Shown here: positions 4,528-5,762 of the stretch, piece after piece
Numbering within the stretch: the stretch's first letter is position 1
Layout: each line of letters opens with the position of its first letter
DNA from: a bacterium
GTDB lineage: Bacteria > Auribacterota > JABMQX01
Assembly: GCA_013203085.1 (NCBI GenBank)
Contig: JABMQX010000724.1
Location: 1-5,762, forward strand
Direction of reading: 5' to 3'
DNA length: 5,762 nucleotides
Position numbers and translations under genes: made by a program
The notes under the pieces: model-generated
Seen by the model: only the letters and a program-made list of their open reading frames with translations
What the model was told of the DNA's origin: nothing
Databases searched by the model: none

Positions 4528-5762
4528 GTGACCATCTACATTTCTTTGTTGTTCATTATTGCAGCGCTCCTTTTGCCCCGAAGCTCGAGTCCCGCAGACC
4601 TGCGTGTCTGGGCTGTTGACGACGCCGTAAGGATCGATCCGCAGACGGGAAGGGCCTTCGAGGAGAGTGATATTTACCCGTCGGAACTGCGAATCAAGCC
4701 CGGATATCGGGATAGAAACTGGGTTTTCGACAGCGCAGCTCGCCGGGTAAGTCTTGCGGGGGCTAAGAACGAAGTCCTTGCGTTTCAGCTCCAGATTGAG
4801 TCGAGGACGCCGCTGAAGGCCGTCACCGTCGCCATTTCTGACCTGCAAGGTCCGGCGCCTTTCCCTGCCGAGAACAATATCCGACTCTTCAAGGAATGGT
4901 ACATAGAGGTCAAGCAGCCATCGTACGGAGAATCCTCCTCCGTCGGTTTTGACTGTTTAGGGCCGGGCTGGTATCCGGACCCTTTGACTCCCCTCGACCA
5001 ACCGATGAAACGCGATTTCTCCATGCCCTTCGAACTTCCGGACAAAGCGAACGGCATTCCGGGGCAGAATGTTCAAGGTGTCTGGGTGGACATCTACATC
5101 CCTCGCGACCAGAAGGCGGGGTCCTACATAGGCGACATCAGCGTGAAAGCTCTAAGCGGCGCCGAAATCCTGAAAACTTCCCTCGAATTGAGACTCAACG
5201 TCTTTTCCTTCACTTTGCCGGACGAGAATCATCTCGGAATAAGCCTCAACGATTACGGTTCCATCAGCCCCCGGCGAATGCCAAAGAAGAAGCTCTGGGC
5301 TTTCTACCAGATGTGCCGGCGCCACAGGTGTGTCCTCGACGTGCTTTACAACGCCCCAAAGGTCTCGGGCACGGGAAACGAATTGGAGATAGACTGGAGC
5401 GAATACGATGTAACCTTCGGCTCACTCTTTGACGGGACAGCCTTCACCGAAAAACATGGATACCATGGTCCCGGCGAGGGTGTTCCCTTGGAGCGAATTT
5501 ACCTCCCCTTTGAATCCAGCCCAAGTTGGGCCTGGCCTCGCCCCTCCGATGAGATGTGGACACAGAAATATGAGCTGGCTGTGAAAAAGGCTCTCCGCAT
5601 GTTTGAGGAGCATTTCTTGCAGAAGGGCTGGACCCGCACGAAGTTCATGTTGTTCTACAATCGCTATGACGAGTCCGCCCGCCTCAAGGAAATCAGCTAT
5701 TTTGCCCGACTTCTCCGAGAAGCGGGGCTAAAAGAGCCGCAGCGGTTTCTCTACCGAGTGGA
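4528..5762 (+). CDS. Secreted GH123/DUF4091-like glycosidase, N-terminal 411 residues (3' end off the window)
   Basis: Predicted exported glycan-degrading protein, open to the right edge. GTG at 4528 is the start. Residues 1-23 form a Sec-type signal (hydrophobic 7-16, likely cleavage after Ser-Pro-Ala), oddly without Lys or Arg in the n-region; no lipobox Cys is seen. A beta-sandwich-like domain follows, with DLRVWAVDD (24-32), GAKNEVLAFQ (78-87), and AGSYIGDI (197-204), a pattern common in this group (Ala-Gly-x-Tyr-x-Gly). FTLPDENHLGISLNDYG (228-244) marks entry into the barrel, as in GH123/DUF4091 proteins. A Tyr-Asp-Glu at 380-382 (FMLFYNRYDE) lies where the Asp-Glu pair used in substrate-assisted catalysis by GH123 beta-N-acetylgalactosaminidases would fall; here Ser follows instead of the more usual Pro. 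Family assignment is from remembered motifs, and activity is inferred. It is divergent from the leftward cluster and probably co-regulated. Confidence 0.85.
   Translation, partial: MTIYISLLFIIAALLLPRSSSPADLRVWAVDDAVRIDPQTGRAFEESDIYPSELRIKPGYRDRNWVFDSAARRVSLAGAKNEVLAFQLQIESRTPLKAVTVAISDLQGPAPFPAENNIRLFKEWYIEVKQPSYGESSSVGFDCLGPGWYPDPLTPLDQPMKRDFSMPFELPDKANGIPGQNVQGVWVDIYIPRDQKAGSYIGDISVKALSGAEILKTSLELRLNVFSFTLPDENHLGISLNDYGSISPRRMPKKKLWAFYQMCRRHRCVLDVLYNAPKVSGTGNELEIDWSEYDVTFGSLFDGTAFTEKHGYHGPGEGVPLERIYLPFESSPSWAWPRPSDEMWTQKYELAVKKALRMFEEHFLQKGWTRTKFMLFYNRYDESARLKEISYFARLLREAGLKEPQRFLYRV

Overview
The window looks like a carbohydrate-utilisation locus from a Gram-negative, probably uncultured bacterium. 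The evidence is moderately high GC, an exported Gfo/Idh/MocA oxidoreductase with a twin-arginine (Tat) signal, a second Tat-signal protein, a nucleoside-symporter-type MFS permease, a GH130 enzyme and a GH123/DUF4091-like secreted protein. This mix is typical of Planctomycetota and other PVC lineages, and of Hydrogenedentota, Sumerlaeota or Armatimonadota metagenome bins. The phylum is an inference; no marker gene is present.

Layout. Four genes run leftward on the minus strand. In transcription order they are a Tat-signal Gfo/Idh/MocA oxidoreductase (4245 to 3046), a cytoplasmic GH130 beta-mannoside phosphorylase/hydrolase (2913 to 1954), a 12-helix MFS permease of the nucleoside:H+ symporter type (1745 to 483), and the N-terminal part of an unidentified Tat-signal protein that runs off the left edge (313 to 1). 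Each has its own good Shine-Dalgarno sequence, and the gaps are 132, 208 and 169 bases. I see no convincing intrinsic terminator between them, so they are probably co-transcribed. A divergent gene on the plus strand starts with GTG at 4528 and runs off the right edge. It encodes a Sec-exported protein resembling GH123/DUF4091 glycosidases.

The 282-base divergent intergenic region holds a perfect extended -10 element (TG-A-TATAAT) directed at the GH123-like gene. It is embedded in a 13-base inverted repeat, GTGAT-ATA-ATCAC, which makes a good candidate operator for a local regulator. The GH130-MFS gap carries several hairpins, one beginning immediately after the GH130 stop codon.

How the genes may work together (inference): a secreted glycosidase cuts a glycan outside the cytoplasm, an exported oxidoreductase and the second Tat protein act on released sugars, the MFS permease imports the product, and GH130 cleaves a beta-mannoside inside the cell. 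Two odd points are that the oxidoreductase has Ala-Lys-Pro where the superfamily usually has Glu-Lys-Pro, and that the permease family is known for nucleosides rather than oligosaccharides. No RNA genes, CRISPR arrays or mobile elements were seen.
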